Below, piece by piece: positions 1-7,312 of a DNA stretch of 64,000 nt. How positions within the stretch are numbered: the first letter of the stretch is position 1; each line of letters opens with the position of its first letter. Source of the DNA: Clostridiaceae bacterium. GTDB taxonomy: Bacteria > Bacillota > Clostridia > Lachnospirales > Lachnospiraceae. The notes beneath the pieces are model-generated. The model did not search any database and was not told where the DNA came from. It saw only the letters and a list, made by a program, of their open reading frames with translations. Both the position numbers and the translations under genes were made by a program. The stretch is taken from positions 1 to 64,000 of the forward strand of contig CAJTGE010000025.1 of NCBI GenBank assembly GCA_910575795.1, read 5' to 3'.

Positions 1-729
1 CCATCCAACGGCAGGCAAAAGCTGAAAAAACCGATTTCCGCCAAACGGCTGAAAAATGAATGGGGCCTGTTAAGCGCTGTCCTGCACAAATACCGCCCGG
101 GGATCAACTATGACATGATCGAGCTGCCGAAAGCGGCGCTGCGCACGGTTGAGCTTCCGCCAGCCCGGAAGATACTGGATATCATACAGGGCACAGACAT
201 AGAACTCCCCGTCCTCCTCGCCATGTGGCTCAGCTTTTCCATGTCCGAGGTACGGGGGCTTACCAAATCAAAATCTGTTTCCGGCAATTACATCACAATC
301 AGGGAGGTTGTTGTGGATGTGGGGAATGGAACCGTCCGCAAAACAGAGGGGAAAAATCCCACCAGGAACCGGAGGCACCGTATCCCCCCATATATTATGA
401 ACCTGATTGAGAAGGTGGAAGGGGATGTCCTTGTCCCCATCAGCGGCCGCGCATTGTACCACCGCTGGATCCGTCTGCAGGATGAGCACGGTATGGAACA
501 TATTACATTCCATGATCTCCGCCATCTGAACGCATCGGTCATGGCCCTGCTCCGGATACCGGATAAATATGCCCAGGAGCGCGGCGGATGGAAATCAGAT
601 AATGTGATGAAAAAAATATATATGCAGACATTTCCGGAGGAAAGGGAAAAAGTAGACGATATGATAGACCACTACTTTGAGGATATCATGCAACATGAAA
701 TACAACACGAAATAAAAAAAGCCCAGTAA
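1..729 (+). CDS. Tyrosine recombinase (integrase), 3' part, 5' end outside window
   Basis: The frame is open from base 1, so this is the C-terminal ~242 residues of a phage/ICE-type tyrosine recombinase. It would cut and rejoin DNA at an attachment site. Visible catalytic-domain motifs are the beta-hairpin lysine (RKTEGKNP), HDLRH (His-x-x-Arg box), GGWKSDN (the Trp/His position) and the nucleophile tyrosine in KKIYMQTF. Unusually, the first catalytic arginine, expected as G-x-R-x-S-E, reads SFSMSEV: Ser (codon 238-240) replaces Arg. The gene ends 17 bp from the 3' end of tRNA-Gly, as expected for an element integrated into a tRNA. It may be inactive. Family assignment is confident; activity is doubtful. 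Confidence 0.85.
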   Translation, partial: PSNGRQKLKKPISAKRLKNEWGLLSAVLHKYRPGINYDMIELPKAALRTVELPPARKILDIIQGTDIELPVLLAMWLSFSMSEVRGLTKSKSVSGNYITIREVVVDVGNGTVRKTEGKNPTRNRRHRIPPYIMNLIEKVEGDVLVPISGRALYHRWIRLQDEHGMEHITFHDLRHLNASVMALLRIPDKYAQERGGWKSDNVMKKIYMQTFPEEREKVDDMIDHYFEDIMQHEIQHEIKKAQ

Positions 730-743
730 ATTCGGGCTTTTTA
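714..743. terminator. Bidirectional terminator between integrase and tRNA-Gly
   Basis: An A-run, GCCC, a 9-nt loop holding the integrase stop codon, GGGC and a T-run form a short hairpin with runs on both sides. It can end transcripts from the integrase (+) and from the tRNA (-). Confidence 0.6.
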
Positions 744-746
744 AAG

Positions 747-818
747 AGCACGAGACGGGATTCGAACCCGCGACCCTCGCCTTGGCAAGGCGATACTCCA
801 CCACTGAGCCACTCGTGC
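747..818 (-). tRNA. tRNA-Gly (anticodon GCC)
   Basis: The reverse complement folds as a complete 72-nt cloverleaf. The acceptor GCACGAG pairs with CTCGTGC, the anticodon stem TCGCC/GGCGA encloses loop TTGCCAA with anticodon GCC, and the T arm has GGGTTCGAATCCC. The discriminator is U and CCA is not encoded. The 3' end faces the integrase, so it is the probable attachment site of the element to the left. Confidence 0.95.
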
Positions 819-839
819 AAAACATCTCTAACACAATCT

Positions 840-868
840 ATACTATCATATAATCTGTGATATTGCAA
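840..868 (-). promoter_or_regulatory. Promoter of tRNA-Gly
   Basis: On the minus strand TTGCAA (863-868) and TAGTAT (840-845) are separated by 17 bp, and the implied start is a few bases before the tRNA 5' end. Confidence 0.6.
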
Positions 869-908
869 GGGATTTTTATATAAATTTCTGCCATAAATTT
901 TGCCATTT

Positions 909-946
909 GTTACTGAACACACCCCTGCCGGGCTGTGTTCAGTAAC
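909..946. repeat. Perfect hairpin, GTTACTG family
   Basis: Arms GTTACTGAACACA and TGTGTTCAGTAAC (13/13) flank a 12-nt loop containing CCCTGCCGGG. A decayed relative with the same loop lies at 7130-7162. The rest of the ~500-bp gap 819-1322 shows no convincing gene; it holds only further GC-rich inverted repeats. Confidence 0.5.
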
Positions 947-1234
947 ACGCTTCGCGATGCGCACAAACCGCAAAAAATGCGGTTTGGCGCTGTTGCTCCC
1001 GGGTTTGACCCAAGAGGGCCCGCTGTCTGTGACTTTCGCTGCGCTGCAATCACAAAAAACACCTTCGCTTTCACGATAGGCAGATGCCCCGCTGTCACCG
1101 CGTAATCGTAATGTCAGCGCTGCAGGTAAGCGCTGTCTAAATTATTACCATCCCATTTTCTGACATGGCTTACTGTCCATATCCTGACGGCTATGATTGC
1201 AGTCCGGTAAAACAGCCTGCCGGTAATGCAGCCA

Positions 1235-1266
1235 CAGCCGGGTTCTGTTGATTCAGAACCCGGCTG
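1235..1266 (-). terminator. Hairpin downstream of glpP
   Basis: Perfect 13-bp arms CAGCCGGGTTCTG/CAGAACCCGGCTG with a 6-nt loop lie just past the 3' end of the glpP operon. There is no clear U-run, so it is a probable transcript end or 3' stabilising hairpin. Confidence 0.5.
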
Positions 1267-1322
1267 CGGATACCTTATACGCCTGCCAGCCATCCCGCCA
1301 CATCGCCATCATACGTCATACA

Positions 1323-1883
1323 TCACACATACCACAATTCCTGCCTTGTGGTAGATACCGCATCCGCTCCTGCCGCGAACGCCGCCATCACATCCTTTTT
1401 ATCAGACAGCAGCCCGCCTGCGATTAGCGGCATATTGGTGTATTCCCGGATCACCTTTAAGATCTTAGGCATCACCCCGGGCATGATTTCGACTGCGTCC
1501 GGGTGAAAGGCGTCGATCTGTTTTTTGAGCATGGACAGGGCGATCGAGTCTACCACAAAGGTTCTCTGTATACTGAGAAGCCCCAGCTCCCTGGCATGCT
1601 TTACCAGCGGCGCTTTGGTGCTGATGATTCCGTCCGCATGCGTGTTTTTTCTGATGAATTCCACAGCTACCTCTTTTGTATTCAGTCCGGCGATAAAATC
1701 AACGTGGACGACAGCCGTCTTGTCTTTTTTCTTGATCCGATCCACGAGCTGATCCACGTCACAGATGCTTCCAAACAGCAGGAAAATCACCTGGCAGTCT
1801 GATTCCAGGGCCGCTTTTAAGCCGTCCTCGCTTTTTACTGCAGCAATCACAGGCGATGTTTCCAGCAACTCCATCATATTCAT
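1323..1883 (-). CDS. glpP: Glycerol-3-phosphate-responsive antiterminator GlpP
   Basis: A 186-residue TIM-barrel-type protein matching the GlpP family at full length. Recognisable stretches are SPVIAAVKSEDGL near the N-terminus, VHVDFIAGL, GIISTK, and the phosphate-binding end PLIAGGLL followed by GADAVSTT. In Bacillus, GlpP bound to glycerol-3-phosphate prevents termination in the leaders of glp mRNAs. Here it is the last gene of a minus-strand string starting at the phosphodiesterase, whose leader carries a strong terminator (6994-7040), so autoregulation of the whole string is likely. The start is set by GGGAGG 10 nt upstream. Function is confident; the RNA target is inferred. Confidence 0.9.
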   Translation of the reverse strand: MNMMELLETSPVIAAVKSEDGLKAALESDCQVIFLLFGSICDVDQLVDRIKKKDKTAVVHVDFIAGLNTKEVAVEFIRKNTHADGIISTKAPLVKHARELGLLSIQRTFVVDSIALSMLKKQIDAFHPDAVEIMPGVMPKILKVIREYTNMPLIAGGLLSDKKDVMAAFAAGADAVSTTRQELWYV

Positions 1884-1909
1884 ACCTCTATTGCCTCCCT
1901 TTCATGTGA

Positions 1910-2066
1910 ATGTACTCTCGGAATCTCTCTGCGCCTGCCTTTGCGGCTGATTTTCCGCCAGATGCACCCAAATTTAATCAACGTACGCTCCACGTACGCC
2001 TCATAAATTTGTGCGCATCTAAAATCATCTCACAAAATCAGGAACAGCGAGATTCCGAGAGTACAT
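1910..2066. repeat. Nested palindromic element, family B copy 1 (full length)
   Basis: Perfect 18-bp terminal arms (1910-1927 and 2049-2066; ATGTACTCTCGGAATCTC and its complement) enclose a second palindrome, GATGC..AAATTTA/TAAATTTG..GCATC, around two ACGTACG units. Shorter relatives are at 49736, 51265 and 63637. The remainder of this 315-bp gap holds a smaller inverted repeat, GTTCAGACT/AGTCTGAAC, at about 2090-2195. No gene is seen. Confidence 0.8.
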
Positions 2067-2198
2067 GTGAAGCAGTTCAAATGTCCCAGTTCAGACTGTG
2101 GTCTGGCCCTCTGATGGTTTGCCGCCGGTTATACGGAATCAAAATTGAAATCTGAATTCCGATATCTGGTTTAAAAAGCCGAAGTCTGAACCACAGCG

Positions 2199-2996
2199 TC
2201 AGAAGCGCTTCATGAATTCACCCATTTCCTTTAAACTCTCAAAGACTGCATCCGGCGCGACGTCAGAGCCGGGAAGATCCTGGGGTTTCGTTTCCCCGCT
2301 CAATACTAGGATACCGTGAGCTCCGTTTTCCACCCCTGTTTTTACATCCGTATACAGGCGGTCCCCGACAAAGGATACAGCCTCGCGCCTGGCTTTTGTA
2401 AGTGTGAGAACCATATCAACCGTTTCCCGGAAGGGCTTTCCCACATATTTCGGCTTCTGCCCTGTGGAAAGGCTGACAGCCGCGCACAGCGCGCCGCAGT
2501 CGGGTATAAAGCCGTCCTTTGTGGGGCAGTTGATGTCCAGGTGGGTGGCAAGGAAATGCGCGCCATTTCGGATATAAGTACACGCCCGCTCAAGCTTTTC
2601 ATATGTCAGGGTCATGTCAAAGCCGATTACGACCGCATCCGGCATGTCCTTTGTCAGGCGGATCCCATTTTCCAGGAAATTTTCCTCCAGGTCAGGGGTT
2701 CCGACAAGATAAATCTGTTTATCCGGATAAAATTGTTTTAAATACTGAATCATCACGTCGCCGGAGGTGATGATCTGTTGACGGTTTATATGGCAGTCCA
2801 TTCCGGCCAGCCGTTTGATGTAGGTTCCGGGCGATTTCGATGAGTTGTTGGTAAAAAATACAAAGCGCTTTCCCAACCGCTCCACCTCCCGGAGAAAATC
2901 GAGAGATCCATCTAAAATCTGATCGTCAAGGTAAAAGGTTCCGTCCATATCAAGTACAAAAAGCTCTGTTTCACAGAGCAGCCGTTCTCTGTCCAT
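2199..2996 (-). CDS. HAD-IIA family sugar/glycerol-phosphate phosphatase
   Basis: A 265-residue phosphatase of the NagD/AraL/p-nitrophenyl phosphatase branch of the HAD superfamily. Motif I is DMDGT (Asp16 nucleophile, Asp18), motif II is FFTNNSS, and the late motifs are GKPF (Lys) and VGDRLYTD (metal-binding Asp). The cap between motifs II and III fits type IIA. Position between TRAP transporter genes and glpP suggests it acts on glycerol-3-phosphate or a related sugar phosphate, possibly limiting inducer. That substrate is inference, as these enzymes are often broad. Start: ATG after GAGGAACAGGGAA. Confidence 0.85.
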   Translation of the reverse strand: MDRERLLCETELFVLDMDGTFYLDDQILDGSLDFLREVERLGKRFVFFTNNSSKSPGTYIKRLAGMDCHINRQQIITSGDVMIQYLKQFYPDKQIYLVGTPDLEENFLENGIRLTKDMPDAVVIGFDMTLTYEKLERACTYIRNGAHFLATHLDINCPTKDGFIPDCGALCAAVSLSTGQKPKYVGKPFRETVDMVLTLTKARREAVSFVGDRLYTDVKTGVENGAHGILVLSGETKPQDLPGSDVAPDAVFESLKEMGEFMKRF

Positions 2997-3065
2997 TTCC
3001 CTGTTCCTCTGCTTTCCCGTAACAGGTCATCCTCTGACGTTACGCATTCATTCTGATTCGTGTAA

Positions 3066-3122
3066 AAGGAAAGAGCGGCAGGAACCAGGCAGCCGCCGTG
3101 TTTCCTTCGCTCTCTCTTTTGT
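3066..3122. terminator. Possible intra-operon hairpin after dctM
   Basis: AAAGGAAAGAGCG pairs imperfectly with CGCTCTCTCTTTT, with GGCGG/CCGCC-type pairing inside. It lies in the 166-bp gap between the TRAP large subunit and the phosphatase and could partly uncouple expression of the last two genes. Confidence 0.35.
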
Positions 3123-3162
3123 GTACACAGCCGTATTTATGCAATCATTTTAGAAATTCTGC

Positions 3163-4449
3163 TTAACCGTAAAGCAGATCAGGGATGAACATGGTCAGTC
3201 CCGGAATATAGGTGACAATAATCAGCGCAATCAACAGCGCTATGATGAACGGAATACATTCCTTTACAAAAGTGGTCAGCTCACAGTTGGTAATCGAGCA
3301 GCACGTAAACATCATGGAGCCAAACGGAGGCGTGAGGCCGCCGATCATGATATTAACGATGCACACGAGGCCAAAGTGAACGAGATCCACGCCAAGGCCG
3401 CTCACCACAGGGCAGAGCAGCGGGGCCAGAATGATCAATGCCGCGCCGCCTTCCAGGAACATACCCAGAACCAGCAGGAGCACGTTGATAATCATCAGCA
3501 TGACATATTTGTTCTGCGTGATGCCGAGAAGAACGCCTGTAAGCATCTGGGGAATGCGCTCCCAGCTCATGTAATAGCCGAATACATTGGCTGCCACGAT
3601 GATGAGGACAACGCTTGAGGTTCCCTCTATCGTTTCGCGCAGGATAATCGGAATATGCTCAAGCTTTAAATTGTGGTAGCAGACGGTTCCGACAACAATG
3701 CAGTAAAGCACAGCCACAGCGCCGGCCTCCGAAGGCGTGAACAGGCCGATTCTCAGTCCCAGAATGATTCCGAACGGGAACAGAAGCGCCCAAATGGAAT
3801 CAATGGCCTGATGGAGAATCTCCCTTCCCGATGCGCGCCTCTCACGGCTGGGCGCATAACCGCGCTTGCGGGAAATCACATGCACGGTGATCATGAGGCA
3901 TATCGCCATGAAAAATCCGGGGACATAACCGGCCATGAAGACCTTGCCCACCGAGACGCCGGCAATCAGCGCGTATACGATCAGGTTGATCCCGGGCGGA
4001 ATAACGGGCGTAACGGCTGAGGAGGCGGCTGTGATAGCCGCGGAAAAGCCCTTGCTGTAGCCGCGCTTTTCCATTTCCGGAACCAGCATTTTACACTGCA
4101 TGGCCGCATCCGCGTTTGCAGAACCGGATACGCCGCCCATCAGCATACTTAACAGAACGTTTACCTGGGCAAGGCCGCCGGGGAGATGTCCGGTCAGCAC
4201 ATCGGCAAAGCTCATCAGCTTTGTGCTGATTCCCGCATAGTTCATGATAGAACCTGCCATTACGAAAAAGGGAATGGCCAGGAGCGGGAAGGACTGGGTG
4301 CTGGTAATGAATTTCTGTAAAATCAGATCCGTCGGCGAGCCGGTATTCATCACGCCAAAGTAGAACAGGGAGGACGCAAAGAGGGCATATGCGATCGGGA
4401 TCCCTGAAAAATATAATAGAAATACGATAATAACCGGGATAAATGCCAT
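3163..4449 (-). CDS. TRAP transporter large membrane subunit (DctM)
   Basis: A 428-residue polytopic protein of the DctM family, the ion-driven transport subunit of a tripartite TRAP importer. Hydrophobic helices fill its length. Family landmarks are IPFFVMAGSIMNYAGIS, MGGVSGSANADAAM, TPVIPPGINLIVY and GGLTPPFGSMMF. The start is placed at MAFIPV because AGGAGGT lies 8 nt upstream; an upstream in-frame start would run into dctQ. It follows dctQ by 4 bp. It forms a set with the dctQ and dctP genes to the right and probably imports a glycerol-derived anion or diester, judged from the neighbouring phosphodiesterase and GlpP. Confidence 0.92.
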   Translation of the reverse strand: MAFIPVIIVFLLYFSGIPIAYALFASSLFYFGVMNTGSPTDLILQKFITSTQSFPLLAIPFFVMAGSIMNYAGISTKLMSFADVLTGHLPGGLAQVNVLLSMLMGGVSGSANADAAMQCKMLVPEMEKRGYSKGFSAAITAASSAVTPVIPPGINLIVYALIAGVSVGKVFMAGYVPGFFMAICLMITVHVISRKRGYAPSRERRASGREILHQAIDSIWALLFPFGIILGLRIGLFTPSEAGAVAVLYCIVVGTVCYHNLKLEHIPIILRETIEGTSSVVLIIVAANVFGYYMSWERIPQMLTGVLLGITQNKYVMLMIINVLLLVLGMFLEGGAALIILAPLLCPVVSGLGVDLVHFGLVCIVNIMIGGLTPPFGSMMFTCCSITNCELTTFVKECIPFIIALLIALIIVTYIPGLTMFIPDLLYG

Positions 4450-4453
4450 TTGC

Positions 4454-4939
4454 TCAGACCTCCTTTCCTGCTGCAATGTCTCTGATGCATTTTAATAAGT
4501 ACCCGATGGAGTAAAACGTCGTAAGGCCAAAGCCCACGATCAGAGCACCGCTGACCCATGCAGAGGATACGCCCAGCACAGCGGTCGGTTTAACGTAGGA
4601 CATACTTACAAACACCGCGCTCAGATACAGGAGATATCCGTTTGTAAAGACAAGGATAGCATTGACAATGAGTTTAATTAAGTTCCGTATAGGCTTTGGG
4701 AACTTGTTGACGAGGATGTCCACCCCGATATGCTGTCCCCTGCGGTAGGCCGCGGCGGATCCGAGGAACACGCTCCACACAAAGCAGCTTGTCGTCACCT
4801 CTTCTGTCCAGAAAAGGCCGGTTTTCATAAAATAGCGAAGAAATACATTTACAAGGACGAGCATCGTTGTGATCACAATAAAAATACTGGCCAGTATCTC
4901 CTCGAAATGATTCAGCAAAAATTTTGTGGTTTTATTCAT
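4454..4939 (-). CDS. TRAP transporter small membrane subunit (DctQ)
   Basis: A 161-residue four-helix membrane protein of the DctQ family. It shows the typical FLRYFMKTGLFWTEEV and AAAYRRGQHIGVDIL segments between helices 1-2 and 2-3. It partners the DctM protein encoded directly downstream and receives substrate from the DctP protein encoded upstream. Spacing and orientation indicate one transcript. Confidence 0.9.
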   Translation of the reverse strand: MNKTTKFLLNHFEEILASIFIVITTMLVLVNVFLRYFMKTGLFWTEEVTTSCFVWSVFLGSAAAYRRGQHIGVDILVNKFPKPIRNLIKLIVNAILVFTNGYLLYLSAVFVSMSYVKPTAVLGVSSAWVSGALIVGFGLTTFYSIGYLLKCIRDIAAGKEV

Positions 4940-4992
4940 ATCTGCTTCCTCTCTACGAAGAAGGGAGGAGAATGCCTCCTCCCTGTTAAAAC

Positions 4993-6069
4993 TTATTTCG
5001 GCATGTTTGCAATCGACTCTTTAAATTCCTCATAACGTCCCGGGGTAACGCCCTGCATGTTCTCATAGATCGGAGCGACTGCTTTCTGGAATGCCTCTGT
5101 ATCAACCTCGTTAAAGGTAATGCCCATCTCCTTTTCAAGCTTTTCTCTGGTGGTCGCTTCGCTCTCAGAGATAAATTTTACCATCTCCTGCGCGCCCTTG
5201 TCGAACTCTTCCTGAATAATAGTCTGATACTCTGCCGGAATCTTGTTCCATACATCAACGCTGATGTAAGCGCCGCATACGCCGAGGAGGTGCTTGGTCA
5301 GAGCCATTTTCTTGGCAACCTCAGCGCTTCCGTTGGTGGCATAAGCATCAATGGTTCCCTCCAAGCCGTCTACAACGCCCTGCTGTACAGCAGAGATAGT
5401 CTCAGAAAAGCCCATCGGAGTCGCTGTCGCGCCCATGTGATTTAAGGTATCTACATAGAGCTGGCTGCCAGGCGTGCGGATCTTTAAGCCCTTTAAATCA
5501 TCCGGCGTTGTGATGTCCTTGTTGGTCATCATGCTCCTGAAGCCGAAGATATAGTCGAGATTTAAAATCTTAATGCCCTTTTCCTCAGCCGCCGCGAACA
5601 TCTCTTTCACCGCGTCAGTCTGAAGGAGGTACTCATATTCTTCATAGGAGCTGACGAGCATCGGGCCTGCCAGGATATTGAAATCCGGCACATAGTCGCC
5701 CAGATAGGACGGATCCTCTACGGAAATGAAGTCAGCACCACGTACTACCTGCTCCACGCCGTCTTTGTAAACGGCCAACTGGCTCTGCGGGAAGGTCTGA
5801 ATCTCAATCGCGCCGTTTGTCCTCTCAAGAATGGCAGCTGCAATGGAATCCATGGTCTTTGTGAGCTGCTCGCCCGGCGCGAATACATGGCTGAGCCTGA
5901 GCACCAGATGAAAATCATCCGCAGATGCCTGTCCGCCGCCTTCCGCTGCATTTTCCGCCTTCGCATCCCCGCCCTCAGCCGGAGCTTCCTTTTTACCGCC
6001 GCAAGCTGTCAAAGAAAAACAGAGCGCAGCCGCTGTCACAAGACTTAACACTTTTTTAAATTTTTTCAT
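4993..6069 (-). CDS. TRAP transporter substrate-binding lipoprotein (DctP)
   Basis: A 358-residue extracellular binding protein. The N-terminus is a lipoprotein signal peptide with lipobox LTAC (Cys ~22), followed by an Ala/Gly/Glu-rich linker. The DctP fold carries the conserved arginine in LKGLKIRTPGS, which in characterised members contacts the substrate carboxylate, and the hinge motif AVQQGVVDGLEG. GAAGGAGGAACGAA precedes the ATG. The 164-bp gap to the phosphodiesterase gene contains TGATACAATATCAGTATCA-type symmetry that could be an internal control site. Substrate is not readable from sequence; glycerophosphodiester or glycerol-phosphate-like compounds are inferred from context. Confidence 0.92.
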   Translation of the reverse strand: MKKFKKVLSLVTAAALCFSLTACGGKKEAPAEGGDAKAENAAEGGGQASADDFHLVLRLSHVFAPGEQLTKTMDSIAAAILERTNGAIEIQTFPQSQLAVYKDGVEQVVRGADFISVEDPSYLGDYVPDFNILAGPMLVSSYEEYEYLLQTDAVKEMFAAAEEKGIKILNLDYIFGFRSMMTNKDITTPDDLKGLKIRTPGSQLYVDTLNHMGATATPMGFSETISAVQQGVVDGLEGTIDAYATNGSAEVAKKMALTKHLLGVCGAYISVDVWNKIPAEYQTIIQEEFDKGAQEMVKFISESEATTREKLEKEMGITFNEVDTEAFQKAVAPIYENMQGVTPGRYEEFKESIANMPK

Positions 6070-6233
6070 TTCGTTCCTCCTTCAATACTAAACAGGCTTC
6101 TGGAAACACCAGACCCTTTTTATGATACTGATATTGTATCAAATCAGTTATCATGGAATTGTAAAATACATGTAAAATCATTTTGATAAAAGCATTATCA
6201 CATTCCATGATTTTTATTCCCGGTTCATTGCCG

Positions 6234-6971
6234 TTATCCCAGCATCTCCTGACGGATCCTGGTCACGCGGTCCGGGAAATTGCCGATGATGGAGTCCACT
6301 CCGCGGCGGATCATAGTACGGATGTCCTCCTCCTCATTCACGGTCCAGGTATTAATCTCAATACCATGGCTCTTGACCTCAGCCACCACCTCTTCCGTCA
6401 TGTTGCAAAAGATGGGGTGCAGGCATTCAGCGCCGCAGTTCTTCGTATAACGTCCGGCGTCCAGAAGCCAGGTTTCTGTCAGAAGCCCGCATTTCAGATC
6501 CGGACAGAGTTCCTTCATCCGGCGGATGCTGAAATGATTAAAGGAAGAAATGATGATCTTATCCTTTAATCCAAACTCCTGAATCAGATCCCACACCTTC
6601 TTCTCAATCCCCGGATATTCAAAAATGCCTGTCTTGAGCTCGATATTGGTGATGATGTCATACTGTTTCACCAGCTCAAAGTATTCGCGGAGCGTGGGAA
6701 TGTGCTGCGGCTCGCACTGGCCGGCAAAGCGGAACGATACATCGAACTTTTTCAGCTCTTCGTATGTATAATCCCGAACAAAGCCTTTTCCGTTGGTAGA
6801 GGTGCGGTCAAGCGTCTCATCATGGATGATCACCACCTCTCCGTCTTTTGTCAGGTGTACGTCGTTCTCAATTCCATCGCAGCCTGGCGTCTCACAGGCC
6901 ATGCGGAAGGCCAGCATCGTATTCTCAGGATAATTACCGCTGAACCCCCTGTGAGCAAAGTTTTTTACCAT
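6234..6971 (-). CDS. glpQ: Glycerophosphodiester phosphodiesterase
   Basis: A 245-residue GDPD-family enzyme hydrolysing glycerophosphodiesters to glycerol-3-phosphate plus an alcohol. It has the catalytic start AHRGFSGNYPENT (HR and E), IENDVHLTKDG (metal ligands E/D) and VVIIHDETLDRT (catalytic His), and ends with NTWTVN and GVDSIIGNFPD of the barrel's last strands. No signal peptide is seen, so it is cytoplasmic and probably acts on imported diesters. The start is at 6971 after AAAGGGGG; the longer reading frame would overlap the leader terminator. First gene of the TRAP/GlpP string. Confidence 0.9.
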   Translation of the reverse strand: MVKNFAHRGFSGNYPENTMLAFRMACETPGCDGIENDVHLTKDGEVVIIHDETLDRTSTNGKGFVRDYTYEELKKFDVSFRFAGQCEPQHIPTLREYFELVKQYDIITNIELKTGIFEYPGIEKKVWDLIQEFGLKDKIIISSFNHFSIRRMKELCPDLKCGLLTETWLLDAGRYTKNCGAECLHPIFCNMTEEVVAEVKSHGIEINTWTVNEEEDIRTMIRRGVDSIIGNFPDRVTRIRQEMLG

Positions 6972-6993
6972 CTGGTAGTTCCCCCTTTCATAG

Positions 6994-7040
6994 AAAAAAA
7001 GAGCATACATCCCCTCTTAGTGGATGTATGTGCTCTTTTT
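6994..7040 (-). terminator. Leader terminator (attenuator) of the glpQ-TRAP-glpP operon
   Basis: On the minus strand, 15 or more paired bases (AGAGCACATACATCC with GGATGTATGCTCT) end in a run of seven T. The hairpin lies after the promoter and about 20 nt before the ribosome binding site of glpQ. It would stop transcription unless an antiterminator acts, and GlpP is encoded at the end of the same operon. Confidence 0.85.
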
Positions 7041-7057
7041 CTCTGACATCTGTATAT

Positions 7058-7086
7058 AATGTACACTATAAATCCGTTTTAGTCAA
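7058..7086 (-). promoter_or_regulatory. Promoter of the glpQ-TRAP-glpP operon
   Basis: TTGACT (7081-7086) and TACATT (7058-7063) with a 17-bp spacer on the minus strand. The predicted start at about 7051 lies just ahead of the leader terminator. Confidence 0.75.
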
Positions 7087-7129
7087 TCTTTTTTGTGCAA
7101 TGTTTAAAATAAATATATTTGGCGCTGCT

Positions 7130-7162
7130 GTTTACCCCCCTGCCGGGCTGTGCCCAGTAACC
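7130..7162. repeat. Decayed GTTACTG-family hairpin
   Basis: Shares the loop CCCTGCCGGGCTGTG and the arm end CAGTAAC with the perfect hairpin at 909-946, but the left arm is eroded to GTTTAC. Confidence 0.4.
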
Positions 7163-7239
7163 AGAACGTTACCGTTCGGAGGCTGTCTGAATGGCTGGGC
7201 CAGAACGATAGCATTCCTAAAAAGACATACAATAAATGC

Positions 7240-7268
7240 TTGAAAAACCTTATAAAATAGAATATACT
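7240..7268 (+). promoter_or_regulatory. Promoter of the secreted DUF6612-like gene
   Basis: TTGAAA (7240-7245), 17-bp spacer, TATACT (7263-7268), 45 bp before the start codon. Confidence 0.7.
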
Positions 7269-7312
7269 TTAAATACCAATAATTTGTAAGAAAAAACAGG
7301 AGGAAATGCAAA

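Noticed and set aside
686..1098. Open frames opposite the tRNA and in the gap before glpP
   Set aside because: They run through the tRNA and GC-rich hairpins and show no protein family pattern.
6972..7010. Longer N-terminus for the phosphodiesterase starting MYALFF
   Set aside because: It would overlap the leader terminator and lacks a ribosome binding site, while ATG at 6971 has AAAGGGGG at good spacing.
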